A DNA stretch of 39,074 bases from Lachnospiraceae bacterium (GTDB taxonomy: Bacteria; Bacillota; Clostridia; Lachnospirales; Lachnospiraceae): positions 1 to 39,074 of the forward strand of contig JAFXQR010000083.1 of NCBI GenBank assembly GCA_017526985.1. The letters run 5' to 3'. Positions within the stretch are counted from its first letter, which is position 1; every line of letters begins with the position of its first letter. Below are positions 17,898-26,491 of the stretch, piece after piece. Under the pieces are notes generated by a model. The model was not told the DNA's origin and searched no databases. It saw only the letters and a list, made by a program, of their open reading frames with translations. The translations under genes and the position numbers were made by a program.

Positions 17898-19217
17898 TTA
17901 TTTCAATTCCGCAGTCTCGTAGTACAGATGAATGTTTCCGCTTCTCTGCAGCTTTTCATACTCCGTAGCGATGCGGGTCACCACGGTCTTGGAGTCCTCT
18001 TCGCTGGTCTCCGGCAGGATCACGATCACCTGTCTTGCAGAATAACGAGTCGCCACATCACCGCGCCGAAGCGTGGTATAAACCGCCTGATCCAGAACCT
18101 CGATCGCCTTTTGCAGTTCGTTGTTATCCGGCAGATATCCCTTTTCCGGCACCAGTGTCAGTAATACGGAACGCGCATCGATATTGCCGCGCTCCACCTG
18201 ACGGCGGATAAAGTTATATACATACTGGAAACCGCGGAAATCCATCTGGAATACACCCTGGTAAATATCCGAACTCTTTACGATCTCGTTTAAGGATGCC
18301 AAATTCTGCAGTTCATTTCCGGATGCCAGACTCTCCTGGCTGTAGAACTGATAGGAATGTTTACCGTTTTTCTTTGCAAAATACAGTGCCTTGTCCGCGC
18401 AATTATACAGTCTGCCAAAGTCCTTTGCATCAAAGGGTGCCAGTGCCACACCAACGGATACAGAGAGCGCCCCCTGCTGGATCTCCTGTTCCATCCGTTT
18501 TGTAAACTCGGTAACGATGGCACTCAGCCTTGCGGACAGACTGTTCTGATCCACCAACCCGGAAATATAAGCCAGGAAAATATCTGCTCCCAAACGGCAA
18601 GCCACATCATCCCGGTCAGTGTATTTGCTCAACACCTCAGCAAATACCTGCAGCGTACGGTCTCCGGCTGCGGTCCCGTAATTCTCATTCACACGTTTAA
18701 AATTATCAATATCCATCACCAGCAGCGCGCCCTTGGGATCATAGCCCATCTTCTGCGTTACTGCCTCTGTTACAAAATCGCCGGAGAGAAGTCCCGTCAG
18801 CGGATCCATTCGTTCCTGCTCTACCACCGGTCCCTGTGCTACACCGCTCGCATCCAACGAAAGTACGATCTTTTCCACCTGTGCCGCAAATGCACTGGGT
18901 ACAAATGGTTTCATAATATAATCCAACGCCCCCACTGCACGCATATGGTTTTCCAGTTCCCCATTGATCTCGCTGGTCAGAAAGACGATCGGCAGATCCT
19001 TCGTCCGCGCATCCGCCCGCAACTGCTCCGCCACCTGGAAACCATCCACAAACGGCATCTCCACATCCACCAGTAGCAGATCCGGCTGATTCTCCGCAAC
19101 CGATGATAATGCCTGCTTTCCGGATGCCATCGTGGTGATCTTGTACTTATCCCCCAAAGCCATCACCGCAACATCAAGATTGATCTTGTCATCATCCACG
19201 ATCAAAATGTTTTTCAT
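17898..19217 (-). CDS. Response regulator: REC, degenerate GGDEF (GADIF) and GGDEF-like C-terminal module
   Basis: 439-residue cytoplasmic protein. REC domain 1-120 has acidic DDD at 8-10, phospho-acceptor Asp51 and Lys103. A diguanylate cyclase-type domain follows (about 135-293; DPLTGLLSGDF, VMDIDNFKRVNENYGTAAGDRTL), but the active-site loop reads GADIF (210-214) instead of GGDEF, so cyclase activity is very probably lost. No RxxD inhibitory site is present. A third module (about 320-439) contains RYSARQVIVILPET (391-404), which aligns with RxGGDEFxxxLPET loops and looks like a degraded second GGDEF fold. Its upstream neighbour at 19248 is a full-length paralogue with intact GGDEF, 30 bases apart and presumably co-transcribed. 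A likely role is binding or modulating the active partner (inference). Confidence 0.9.
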   Translation of the reverse strand: MKNILIVDDDKINLDVAVMALGDKYKITTMASGKQALSSVAENQPDLLLVDVEMPFVDGFQVAEQLRADARTKDLPIVFLTSEINGELENHMRAVGALDYIMKPFVPSAFAAQVEKIVLSLDASGVAQGPVVEQERMDPLTGLLSGDFVTEAVTQKMGYDPKGALLVMDIDNFKRVNENYGTAAGDRTLQVFAEVLSKYTDRDDVACRLGADIFLAYISGLVDQNSLSARLSAIVTEFTKRMEQEIQQGALSVSVGVALAPFDAKDFGRLYNCADKALYFAKKNGKHSYQFYSQESLASGNELQNLASLNEIVKSSDIYQGVFQMDFRGFQYVYNFIRRQVERGNIDARSVLLTLVPEKGYLPDNNELQKAIEVLDQAVYTTLRRGDVATRYSARQVIVILPETSEEDSKTVVTRIATEYEKLQRSGNIHLYYETAELK

Positions 19218-19247
19218 TTGCCTTCCCTCCAGTAGGAAATATATTTT

Positions 19248-20585
19248 TTATTTTAGTACTACCGTTTCATAATACACATGCACTTTTTCACCGGTGTAAC
19301 GCCCCTCATAATCCGCTGCAACACGTGCCACGATACCCTTCGCTTCCTCTTCCCCCGTTTCCGGAAGCAGCAGCACCACCTGCTTATTTGAGTATCTTGT
19401 AAAAATGTCTCCCCTGCGCAGGCCGTTAAACAGCGCTTCCTCCAGCAGTTCCATATCTTTTTCCAGTTCATCTTTTTGCGGTACATACCCCTCATCCGGC
19501 ATCAGATTGAGTAATAGCACTCTGGTATCAAAACGCCCGCGTTCCGCCTGTCGTACCAGGAAATTATACACATACTGAAAACCTCGCAGATCCACCTGAT
19601 ACGCCCCGCGATGGCCGTCCGTTCGCCGGGCCAGTTCGTGGAAATAGCGGATATCCGCATATCTTGCTGCCTGTTCCACATCCGCAGGCGTCTGATCGCT
19701 GAAGAAATGGTATGCATTCTTTCCGTTTTGCTTAACATGATAAAGTGCCTTGTCCGCTGCATTATACAGTGCAGTAAAATCCTGTCCGTCCTCCGGTGCC
19801 AGCGCAATACCCACCGAAACCGAGGAGTTCGTTTCATATTTACATTCTTCCAGTTTATGGCAAAGCTCTTTTATAATGCTGGATGCGATCTCTCCAAGCT
19901 TGTTCTTATCTACGGTACTGTCAATGTAGGCTACAAACTCATCGCCGCCGATCCTGCAGGCAATATCTTTTTTCTCGGTATGATCCCGGAGTGTATCCGC
20001 AAACATTTCCAGCGTCTTATCCCCTGCATCATGTCCGTAATTATCGTTGATGGCTTTGAAGTTATCCATATCGATCATAAAGAGCGCACCCCTGCCGCCC
20101 TTCCGCAGCCGCTCTTCCACGACCTGCGAGGTGTAATTACGGTTCCAGAGCCCTGTTAATGCGTCTTTTTGTGACTTGTCCCGGATATCCTTTAATTCCG
20201 CCGTCAGACTCTGCTGGGTATCCAGAGCGCGCATGATCTTGTCGATGCGTCCCAAAAGAATGCTGGGCACAAAAGGTTTGGGCAAAAAGTCCACCGCGCC
20301 CATCTCCAGACATTTTCCTTCCGTTACCGCATCTTTTTCCGCAGACATAAACGCCACCGGAATATTTTTGGTGCGTTCCTGTCCCCGCATCTGCTCCATC
20401 ACCTTATACCCGTCCATTAGCGGCATGTTGATATCCAGCAATACGATATCGGGTATCGTTACCGACAAAAACTGCAGTGCCTGTTTTCCCGAGATCGCTG
20501 TCGTCACTTTATAATGCCCGTTCAATGCAGCACTTGCGCAATTCAGATTGATTTTCTCGTCGTCCACGACCAGGACATGTTTCAT
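19248..20585 (-). CDS. Response regulator with active-type GGDEF diguanylate cyclase and C-terminal GGDEF-like module
   Basis: 445-residue REC-GGDEF protein predicted to make cyclic-di-GMP from two GTP in response to phosphorylation. REC: DDE at 8-10, Asp51, Lys103. GGDEF domain about 135-295 with DALTGLWNRNY (141-151), MIDMDNFKAINDNYGHDAGD (170-189) and intact GGDEF at 213-217. The RxxD product-inhibition site is absent (EKKD at that position). The third module (about 328-445) mirrors the paralogue, with RYSNKQVVLLLPET (397-410). I prefer the start at 20585 over the in-frame codon at 20618 because it is preceded by GGAAGG and matches the paralogue's REC start. A 20-bp tandem duplication lies just upstream. 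Confidence 0.93.
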   Translation of the reverse strand: MKHVLVVDDEKINLNCASAALNGHYKVTTAISGKQALQFLSVTIPDIVLLDINMPLMDGYKVMEQMRGQERTKNIPVAFMSAEKDAVTEGKCLEMGAVDFLPKPFVPSILLGRIDKIMRALDTQQSLTAELKDIRDKSQKDALTGLWNRNYTSQVVEERLRKGGRGALFMIDMDNFKAINDNYGHDAGDKTLEMFADTLRDHTEKKDIACRIGGDEFVAYIDSTVDKNKLGEIASSIIKELCHKLEECKYETNSSVSVGIALAPEDGQDFTALYNAADKALYHVKQNGKNAYHFFSDQTPADVEQAARYADIRYFHELARRTDGHRGAYQVDLRGFQYVYNFLVRQAERGRFDTRVLLLNLMPDEGYVPQKDELEKDMELLEEALFNGLRRGDIFTRYSNKQVVLLLPETGEEEAKGIVARVAADYEGRYTGEKVHVYYETVVLK

Positions 20586-20603
20586 ACTTCGCTTCCTTCC
20601 TAT

Positions 20604-20643
20604 GAAACTCTTATCCAAATTCTGAAACTCTTATCCAAATTCT
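20604..20643. repeat. 20-bp perfect tandem duplication in the 5' region of the REC-GGDEF gene
   Basis: Two adjacent copies of a 20-base unit beginning GAAACTC and ending AAATTCT (20604-20623 and 20624-20643). It sits between 19 and 58 bases upstream of the start at 20585, in an AT-rich 154-base gap that must hold any promoter of this gene pair. Confidence 0.9.
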
Positions 20644-20739
20644 GTTCAAATGTCTCAAAACAAGTATTGTTCCATTTCTTAAAAAGTTTCGTCTAATTAT
20701 GTTTCATCCAAATCATATTAATCTAATCTACATTCCGTT

Positions 20740-21090
20740 CTATTCTAATGCCTGATAAAGCTGCTCCGCAGTAAACGGTTTGGTGATAAACCCTGCCGCC
20801 CCCAGTTCCTGCGCCCGCTGCTTTACCGTTTCTTCCTCTGCACCGGTCATGAAAAACACTTTGGTATCTGCAATAGCCAGCTCCTGCCGGATCTGTTCCA
20901 AAGCTTCCAGTCCGCCCATCCCCGGCATTGCCACATCCAGAAATACCACATCCGGCTTTTCCCGGCGGATCATCTCGATCCCATCCGCTGCGTTCTCCGC
21001 CTCGCTGATCTCCACACCTTTTTTCTTCAGCATCATCTGTGCCAATCTGCGAAACATAGGATCGTCATCAATCACTACTGCCTTGCTCAT
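20740..21090 (-). CDS. Single-domain response regulator (CheY-like)
   Basis: 116-residue stand-alone receiver domain. Seen: DDD at 8-10, phospho-acceptor Asp52 (VVFLDVAMPGMGG), Thr82 and Lys104 (FITKPF), i.e. the complete active site and nothing else. Its start lies inside the 3' end of the hybrid kinase gene (23-base overlap), so it is translationally coupled and probably the kinase's partner, taking phosphate from its HPt domain. With no output domain it must act by protein contact or as a phosphate shuttle. Confidence 0.93.
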   Translation of the reverse strand: MSKAVVIDDDPMFRRLAQMMLKKKGVEISEAENAADGIEMIRREKPDVVFLDVAMPGMGGLEALEQIRQELAIADTKVFFMTGAEEETVKQRAQELGAAGFITKPFTAEQLYQALE

Positions 21091-24000
21091 CTTCCTTATC
21101 CCCTAATATGTTTTGGATCATCCCAAGCAACTCGCCATACTCTTCCAGCAGTTCCCGGTGATGTTTTTTTACATAAGAAATATCCGTTTCTTTTAATGCC
21201 ATTTCCATATATCTGGCATGCTCAGAAAAAACCGTTGCACCGATGGTTCTGGAAGTGCTCTTTAAACTGTGTGCCCGGATCCTATAATCTTCCCAATTCT
21301 GATTTTCAAACAGTTCTTCCATCTCCCCGCGGTGATCTTCTTCCGCAAAGATCTGCAGCGTATCATAGAAAAACGCCTTCGAATCCATACAATAGGTCAG
21401 GCCGGTCAGCAGATCGATCGCCGGACACTTTTCATGAAAGGCACGCATATCCTGCATCTGAAAAACAGCCCCGGATATCTCCGATTGCCCTGCACTGTTT
21501 CCTTGTGACACATCGCCATATTCCGGCATTTCCGTAACAGCTCTGCCTTCCGCTCTCCTGGTACTCCGGATTGTTTCCGGCAGATACAACTCCAATGTCT
21601 TTTCCAGCATCGGAATCTCGATCGGCTTGGTCAGATAATCCGCAAAACCTGCCCGGATATAACTCTCCCGTGCACCCACGATCGCATTGGCAGTCAGTGC
21701 CACTACGACCGTCTTCTCGTCCAAAAGCTGCTCTGTACGCATTACCTGCAGCGTTTCCATACCGTCCATCCTTGGCATCATATGGTCCATAAAGATCAGA
21801 TGGTAATCCTTTGCGCGTACCAGTTCCAACGCCGCTTCTCCGGAGATGGCCGTGTCCGGCACGATCCCGTTCACTTTCAGGAGGCTCCGGATCACCTTCA
21901 GGTTCATCTCATTATCATCCACTACCAGGACTTTTGCCTCAGGCGCATACAGATAACTGTCTTCCTTCTTTTGCTGTACACTCCCGGCCAGATGCGTTTC
22001 GTAATCACCGATTGGCGTCGCGTCCACGATACCCTGCCGTATCCGAAACGAAAAAGCAGAGCCTTCCCCATATTTGCTTTCCACCTGCAGACTGCTGCCC
22101 ATCATCTCCAACAGTCGGGTAACGATGGACATTCCCAGACCGGTTCCTTCAATATTGCGGTTCCGTTTCTCATCCAGGCGTTGAAAAGACTCAAACAACT
22201 TCTCCCGGTCTTCTTCCCGGATGCCGATCCCGGTATCCCGGACTTCTATAAAAAGCTCCACGGATTCCGGACTGCGTTCCGTACAACAGATTGTCAGTGT
22301 TACACTGCCAGTCTCCGTATATTTTACACCATTTGTCAATAGATTGACAACCACCTGACGCAATCTTACATCATCTCCGTACAGCTTGACGGGCAGCGTA
22401 TCATCCACTGCAACATCCAGCGCCAGCCCCTTCGCCTTTGCCCGCTCTGATACGGAATTGACCAGGTCATGGATCATCTCGGCACTGTCATACTCCACCG
22501 GGAGGATCTCCATCTTGCCGTCTTCGATTTTCGAAAAATCCAGAATACTGTTGATCAGAGAAAGCAGCGTCCGTCCGGCACTCTGTATATTGGACGAATA
22601 CTCCCGGATAGAATCATCCGCCGACTCCCGCAGGATCATCTCATTCATCCCCAGGACAGCATTGATCGGTGTACGGATCTCGTGGGACATCTGTGCCAGA
22701 AAACGGCTTTTGGCATTTCCTGCTGCAATGGCGCTGTCTGCCGATTCTTTCAATTTCCGGTTTGCCTCTTCCTGCCAGCTGATCTGGGCCGTGAGCAGAC
22801 GGTACACCATGATGATGCACACCAGAAACGCGATCAGCGAAATAACACAATAAATAAACGCTACGCCGTAGATCTTCCAGATCCCGCTTGTCACATACAC
22901 GGTAAAGTGGGAATTATCATCCTTGCTGGCGATCATGATACGATACCGCCCGTCATAATCCCGGCAGATCCGGATCGTACCATCTGTCGGAATCTCCTTG
23001 TATACAGATTGCGAAACATTTGACGACCGTTTTTCTGACATCTGATAACTGCCGTACGGATGGTTGATGATCTCACCGCCGGCATCCGCAAGAAATGCAT
23101 AGCCTGCGTCCGAATAACTGCTGCCCAGAATATCGATCAGCTTGTCCATATAGAAGTCGATACCAAAAATCCCCAGCCATTCTCCGGTCCTGGCGTCATA
23201 TACCTGTTCCGAAATGGTCACACAATACAAGCCGGTCTGTTCATCATAATAAGGTGCCGAGATACTCCACCCCTTTTCTGAAGCAAGCGTGTCCGTATAC
23301 CAGCCGCGTTCCTCCACATGCCAGTCTTTGTCCGGCAACCAGCCATTGTTCATAAATACCGTCGGCTCCAGATTCGGATTGGTCATATAGGTAACGGATA
23401 TCTCCGGATACTGCTGCGTGATACGGTTCAGATATTCAATGGTTCCTTCATAGTCCTCCAGCATTTCCGGATGAGTGGATATGATGCTGCAAAACATATC
23501 CAGAATGCTCTTTTGTGTATCCAGCCACTCGGACAGCTTATACTCATAGGTACGCACCTCGCTGCGCATCCGGTTATTTCCCCATCGTAATGTAGCCGAA
23601 ATGTTTGTATACAGACTGATGGTCATTACAAACAAAAGCACGCCGATGATGACCGCCCGGAAACGCGCGTTAATGCCCCCACTAAGGATACGCCGTTTCC
23701 CTATCTTTTCTGTTTCACTCTTTTGTACGATCGCTGTATAGGAAATGATCTGTCCGATCATCTCCGCCAATCGACCGGATGCTTCACGGATCTTAATGAA
23801 TTCTTCTTCATAATCCGCGCTGTGCCGGACATTTTCCACACTGGCGCTGTCCATGATGCGATGCAGCGGATCTCTTAACTCGCCCGTGATCTTGGTCAAG
23901 AAGGCTTCCTTCGAAGCCAGCGCATCCTCTGCCTTTTTCCGGTTGCGGACACTGCTCATATACAGCATCAGGATCACTGCAAACAACCCCAGATTCAGAA

Positions 24001-24844
24001 GGATCATCGCTGCCAGCTGCAAATACGAATTCTTATAAAGCGACCAGTTGCTGACACCGACGATCATATACCAGCCGGAAGACGACCTGGTAGCAAACAA
24101 TGTCTCGGAACGCATTCCTCCCCGGATGTGACTCATCACCACATCCCCGCTCCCCTTGGCCAGTCCGAAGATCCCGCTGTAATCCGGCAACGCTTCTGCC
24201 AGGTTTTTTCCAACCAGTGCATCCTCCGTGCAACCGGCGATGATGCCCTCATTGGTCACGATCACTGCCATTCGCGTACCGTTTTCATACATTTCACGGA
24301 TATAATCCCGTATGGTATCCAAGGTATAATCGACAGCCGCTACACTGGTATGATCGCTGAGCATGACCGAAATGGTATAGCAGATATTGCCGGTTCTTGC
24401 ATCAATATAAGGCGATGTTACATAGGCATTTCCGCCGTTCCGGATAGCACCGGTATACCAGTCTCTCTCTGTAGCCACATAATCGACGGGGCGTTCTTCA
24501 AAATCGGGCATAATATCCCAGCCATCCCCGACAATATAAAAACTGAACAGATTGCCGTTCGTTTTTGTCAGTAACTCTTCCTTCTTTTCATAGACAAAAC
24601 TCTTCAATTCCTCATAGTTGTCCAGATGCGGCTGCGCCTGAATACCCAGCTTCATCGTCAATGCCTCGGAATTGCTGATCATAGACTCCATACGGCCGCT
24701 GATGCTGGCCAGCTGATACGCCCCGGCATCCTTGGTCTGCTGTGAAGTCATACGAAAAACAAGCAATGTGTTCATGCTTGTTACAATTGCAAGTACCAGC
24801 GTAACCGCTATGATGATCCCTTTTATCTTGCGGCTTTGTTTCAT
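21068..24844 (-). CDS. Hybrid histidine kinase: two Cache sensors, dead DHp, active HisKA/HATPase, REC, HPt
   Basis: 1258-residue membrane kinase. Order: TM1 (9-30); first Cache-type sensor (about 35-268; RDWYTGAIRNG, YVTSPYIDARTG); TM2 (275-297); a HisKA-like segment (311-372) in which FLTKITGELRDPLHRI has Gly321 where the phospho-histidine should be; TM3 (396-413); second Cache-type sensor (about 420-650; ERGWYTDTL, ISAPYYDEQTG); TM4 (657-683); true HisKA with FLAQMSHEIRTP (His721); HATPase with N box near 834-842, DTGIGI (870-875) and GTGLGM (900-905); REC with Asp1020; HPt with AHSLKS (His1192). The repeated TM-Cache-TM-DHp block suggests internal duplication of an entire sensor half. The gene lies 26 bases downstream of the MetH reactivation gene and overlaps the CheY-like gene. 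Confidence 0.95.
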   Translation of the reverse strand: MKQSRKIKGIIIAVTLVLAIVTSMNTLLVFRMTSQQTKDAGAYQLASISGRMESMISNSEALTMKLGIQAQPHLDNYEELKSFVYEKKEELLTKTNGNLFSFYIVGDGWDIMPDFEERPVDYVATERDWYTGAIRNGGNAYVTSPYIDARTGNICYTISVMLSDHTSVAAVDYTLDTIRDYIREMYENGTRMAVIVTNEGIIAGCTEDALVGKNLAEALPDYSGIFGLAKGSGDVVMSHIRGGMRSETLFATRSSSGWYMIVGVSNWSLYKNSYLQLAAMILLNLGLFAVILMLYMSSVRNRKKAEDALASKEAFLTKITGELRDPLHRIMDSASVENVRHSADYEEEFIKIREASGRLAEMIGQIISYTAIVQKSETEKIGKRRILSGGINARFRAVIIGVLLFVMTISLYTNISATLRWGNNRMRSEVRTYEYKLSEWLDTQKSILDMFCSIISTHPEMLEDYEGTIEYLNRITQQYPEISVTYMTNPNLEPTVFMNNGWLPDKDWHVEERGWYTDTLASEKGWSISAPYYDEQTGLYCVTISEQVYDARTGEWLGIFGIDFYMDKLIDILGSSYSDAGYAFLADAGGEIINHPYGSYQMSEKRSSNVSQSVYKEIPTDGTIRICRDYDGRYRIMIASKDDNSHFTVYVTSGIWKIYGVAFIYCVISLIAFLVCIIMVYRLLTAQISWQEEANRKLKESADSAIAAGNAKSRFLAQMSHEIRTPINAVLGMNEMILRESADDSIREYSSNIQSAGRTLLSLINSILDFSKIEDGKMEILPVEYDSAEMIHDLVNSVSERAKAKGLALDVAVDDTLPVKLYGDDVRLRQVVVNLLTNGVKYTETGSVTLTICCTERSPESVELFIEVRDTGIGIREEDREKLFESFQRLDEKRNRNIEGTGLGMSIVTRLLEMMGSSLQVESKYGEGSAFSFRIRQGIVDATPIGDYETHLAGSVQQKKEDSYLYAPEAKVLVVDDNEMNLKVIRSLLKVNGIVPDTAISGEAALELVRAKDYHLIFMDHMMPRMDGMETLQVMRTEQLLDEKTVVVALTANAIVGARESYIRAGFADYLTKPIEIPMLEKTLELYLPETIRSTRRAEGRAVTEMPEYGDVSQGNSAGQSEISGAVFQMQDMRAFHEKCPAIDLLTGLTYCMDSKAFFYDTLQIFAEEDHRGEMEELFENQNWEDYRIRAHSLKSTSRTIGATVFSEHARYMEMALKETDISYVKKHHRELLEEYGELLGMIQNILGDKEDEQGSSD

Positions 24845-24870
24845 CTGTTCCCCTTTATGAGAATACTTTC

Positions 24871-25521
24871 TTACACTTTGCTATCGTGGATACCGATCAC
24901 CGCCGTTACGGATTTCTCCGGACTCATGATCAACGTGTCCATCAGAGACAATCCGATATATTTCGGCGGATTCAATACCTCAAATACCCCCTTCTGGTTC
25001 TCCAGAGCGTAGTCACCATACCCCGGACTGTATCTGCTGCACAGACTCTTCCCTTCTGCAAGGATTTCTCTTTCCAGTTTATCGTTCAGGGCATTACAAA
25101 CCGCTTCCACTGCGGCTGCACCGCAAGCCTGCAGCACCGCCGCCTCTGCCATGGATGTGATCCTGGTACGCGTCAGCATCCGGTCAAACCCGGCCCCGAT
25201 CGTCGCCGCAAAGATAAAGATCTCCTTGCAGCCGGCCAGATTTCTGGACAGATGCCGGCTTTCCACTCTGCCATAGGGCATATCGATCAAGCTATTTTCA
25301 TGACAAATGACAGGAAAGCGTGAATAACACGCCTTACCTGCCATTACTGATCTGGTTTTCTCCAGGCAACGATCGATCATCGTCCGATCATCGCTCGGAA
25401 CTTCTGCCCGCCCATACCCTAGATAACGATTGATCTCCTGTTCGGAAATATCCAGTTCTTCCATTGTCGGAATATAGGTTATGACCGGATATGCGATTAT
25501 ACTTTTGTTTTCTTCCATCAT
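24871..25521 (-). CDS. Stand-alone methionine synthase reactivation (activation-domain) protein
   Basis: 216-residue homologue of the C-terminal SAM-binding domain of MetH, which reductively methylates oxidised cob(II)alamin back to methylcobalamin. Key evidence is the C-terminal SAM-site motif region RYSPGYGDYALENQKG (about 163-178) followed by NPPKYIGLSLMDTLIMSPEKSVTAVIG, characteristic of this domain. The three-domain MetH of this genome (7014-9518) lacks exactly this part, so the two products should form the full enzyme. It is 11 bases downstream of metF with an AAGGA site, placing the repair subunit with the enzyme that makes MetH's methyl donor. An electron donor such as flavodoxin is not encoded here. 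Confidence 0.9.
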   Translation of the reverse strand: MMEENKSIIAYPVITYIPTMEELDISEQEINRYLGYGRAEVPSDDRTMIDRCLEKTRSVMAGKACYSRFPVICHENSLIDMPYGRVESRHLSRNLAGCKEIFIFAATIGAGFDRMLTRTRITSMAEAAVLQACGAAAVEAVCNALNDKLEREILAEGKSLCSRYSPGYGDYALENQKGVFEVLNPPKYIGLSLMDTLIMSPEKSVTAVIGIHDSKV

Positions 25522-25532
25522 GGCTGGGATCC

Positions 25533-26408
25533 TTATTTTTTACAAGACGGGATGATCTCGGAAAGATTATGCTGGATCTGCGCTGCCACATCCGGTTTGT
25601 TCATCGTATATACATGAATATGTTCCACACCATTTGCTAGCAGATCGATGATCTGATCTGTCGCATAGGCGATCGCTGCCTGTTTCAGGGCTGCCGGATT
25701 GTCCGAATAGCGATCCAGCAATGCCACATATCGTCTCGGAATAAAAGCCTGGGACAGTTTGATGATCCGGGCCATCTGCTTTGCATTGGTCACCGGCATG
25801 ATCCCTGCCACCACCGGTACCGTCACACCGCCTTCGCGCAAGCGATACAGATAGTTATATAGCAGGTTATTGTCAAAAAACATCTGGGTGGTCAGGAATT
25901 CACAGCCTGCATCCACCTTTTTCTTCATATTAGCGATATCCGTTTTCAGATCCGCCGCTTCCGGATGTTTTTCCGGATAGCATGCTCCTCCGATACAGAA
26001 ATCACCATACTCTTTGATCACAGGGATCAGTTCACTGGCATGCTTATAAACCCAGTCATCCGTGCTCTCCATCCCCTCCGGCAGATCCCCTCGAAGCGCC
26101 AGGATATTTTCGATCCCTGCCGCCTTCAGTGCTTCCACCTGCTCACGGATACTCTCTTTTGATGCATTTACACAAGTCAGGTGCGCCAATGCCGTGACGC
26201 CTGCCTTTTCAATATTTGATGCAATGGCTGTCGTATAGGTTCGTGTGCTGCCTGCAGCGCCATAGGTCACGCTCATAAAATCCGGTTTCAATGCTGCGAT
26301 CTCATTAGTTGCCTTTTCCACACTGTCATAGACCTCGCTGGTCTTGGGCGGAAAGACCTCCAATGACAAAGTCGGTTGTCCGCTCTTAAAAATCTCTGAA
26401 ATTTTCAT
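25533..26408 (-). CDS. metF: 5,10-methylenetetrahydrofolate reductase
   Basis: 291-residue FAD-dependent TIM-barrel enzyme reducing 5,10-methylene-THF to 5-methyl-THF, the methyl donor for MetH. Seen: LSLEVFPPKTSEVY at 15-28 with the catalytic glutamate of FFPPK-type motifs, LTCVNASKESIREQ (about 77-90), LALRGDLP (102-109) and EFLTTQMFFDN (about 164-174). Length equals E. coli MetF (296). The start follows GGAGGAG. A TTGCAG/TAGAAT promoter lies in the 83-base gap after mutY, so metF heads the unit with the reactivation protein and possibly the kinase genes. No SAM riboswitch is present in that gap. Confidence 0.97.
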   Translation of the reverse strand: MKISEIFKSGQPTLSLEVFPPKTSEVYDSVEKATNEIAALKPDFMSVTYGAAGSTRTYTTAIASNIEKAGVTALAHLTCVNASKESIREQVEALKAAGIENILALRGDLPEGMESTDDWVYKHASELIPVIKEYGDFCIGGACYPEKHPEAADLKTDIANMKKKVDAGCEFLTTQMFFDNNLLYNYLYRLREGGVTVPVVAGIMPVTNAKQMARIIKLSQAFIPRRYVALLDRYSDNPAALKQAAIAYATDQIIDLLANGVEHIHVYTMNKPDVAAQIQHNLSEIIPSCKK

Positions 26409-26442
26409 AATCTCCTCCGATATCAGAATCTGTTTATCCGAA

Positions 26443-26488
26443 ATCTATTTATCATAGATATTCTATCTTTTTTGGGTTCCTTCTGCAA
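26443..26488 (-). promoter_or_regulatory. Promoter of metF with a dyad at the transcription start
   Basis: Minus strand -35 TTGCAG (26483-26488), 17-base spacer, -10 TAGAAT (26460-26465). Immediately downstream is a small dyad ATCTAT/ATAGAT (26443-26448 and 26454-26459) that could be an operator or merely chance in AT-rich DNA. Confidence 0.65.
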
Positions 26489-26491
26489 ATC

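Noticed and set aside
26409-26491. SAM riboswitch upstream of metF (also sought upstream of metH at 9519-9550).
   Set aside because: The gaps are 83 and 32 bases, too short for a SAM or cobalamin riboswitch with expression platform, and no characteristic helices are seen.
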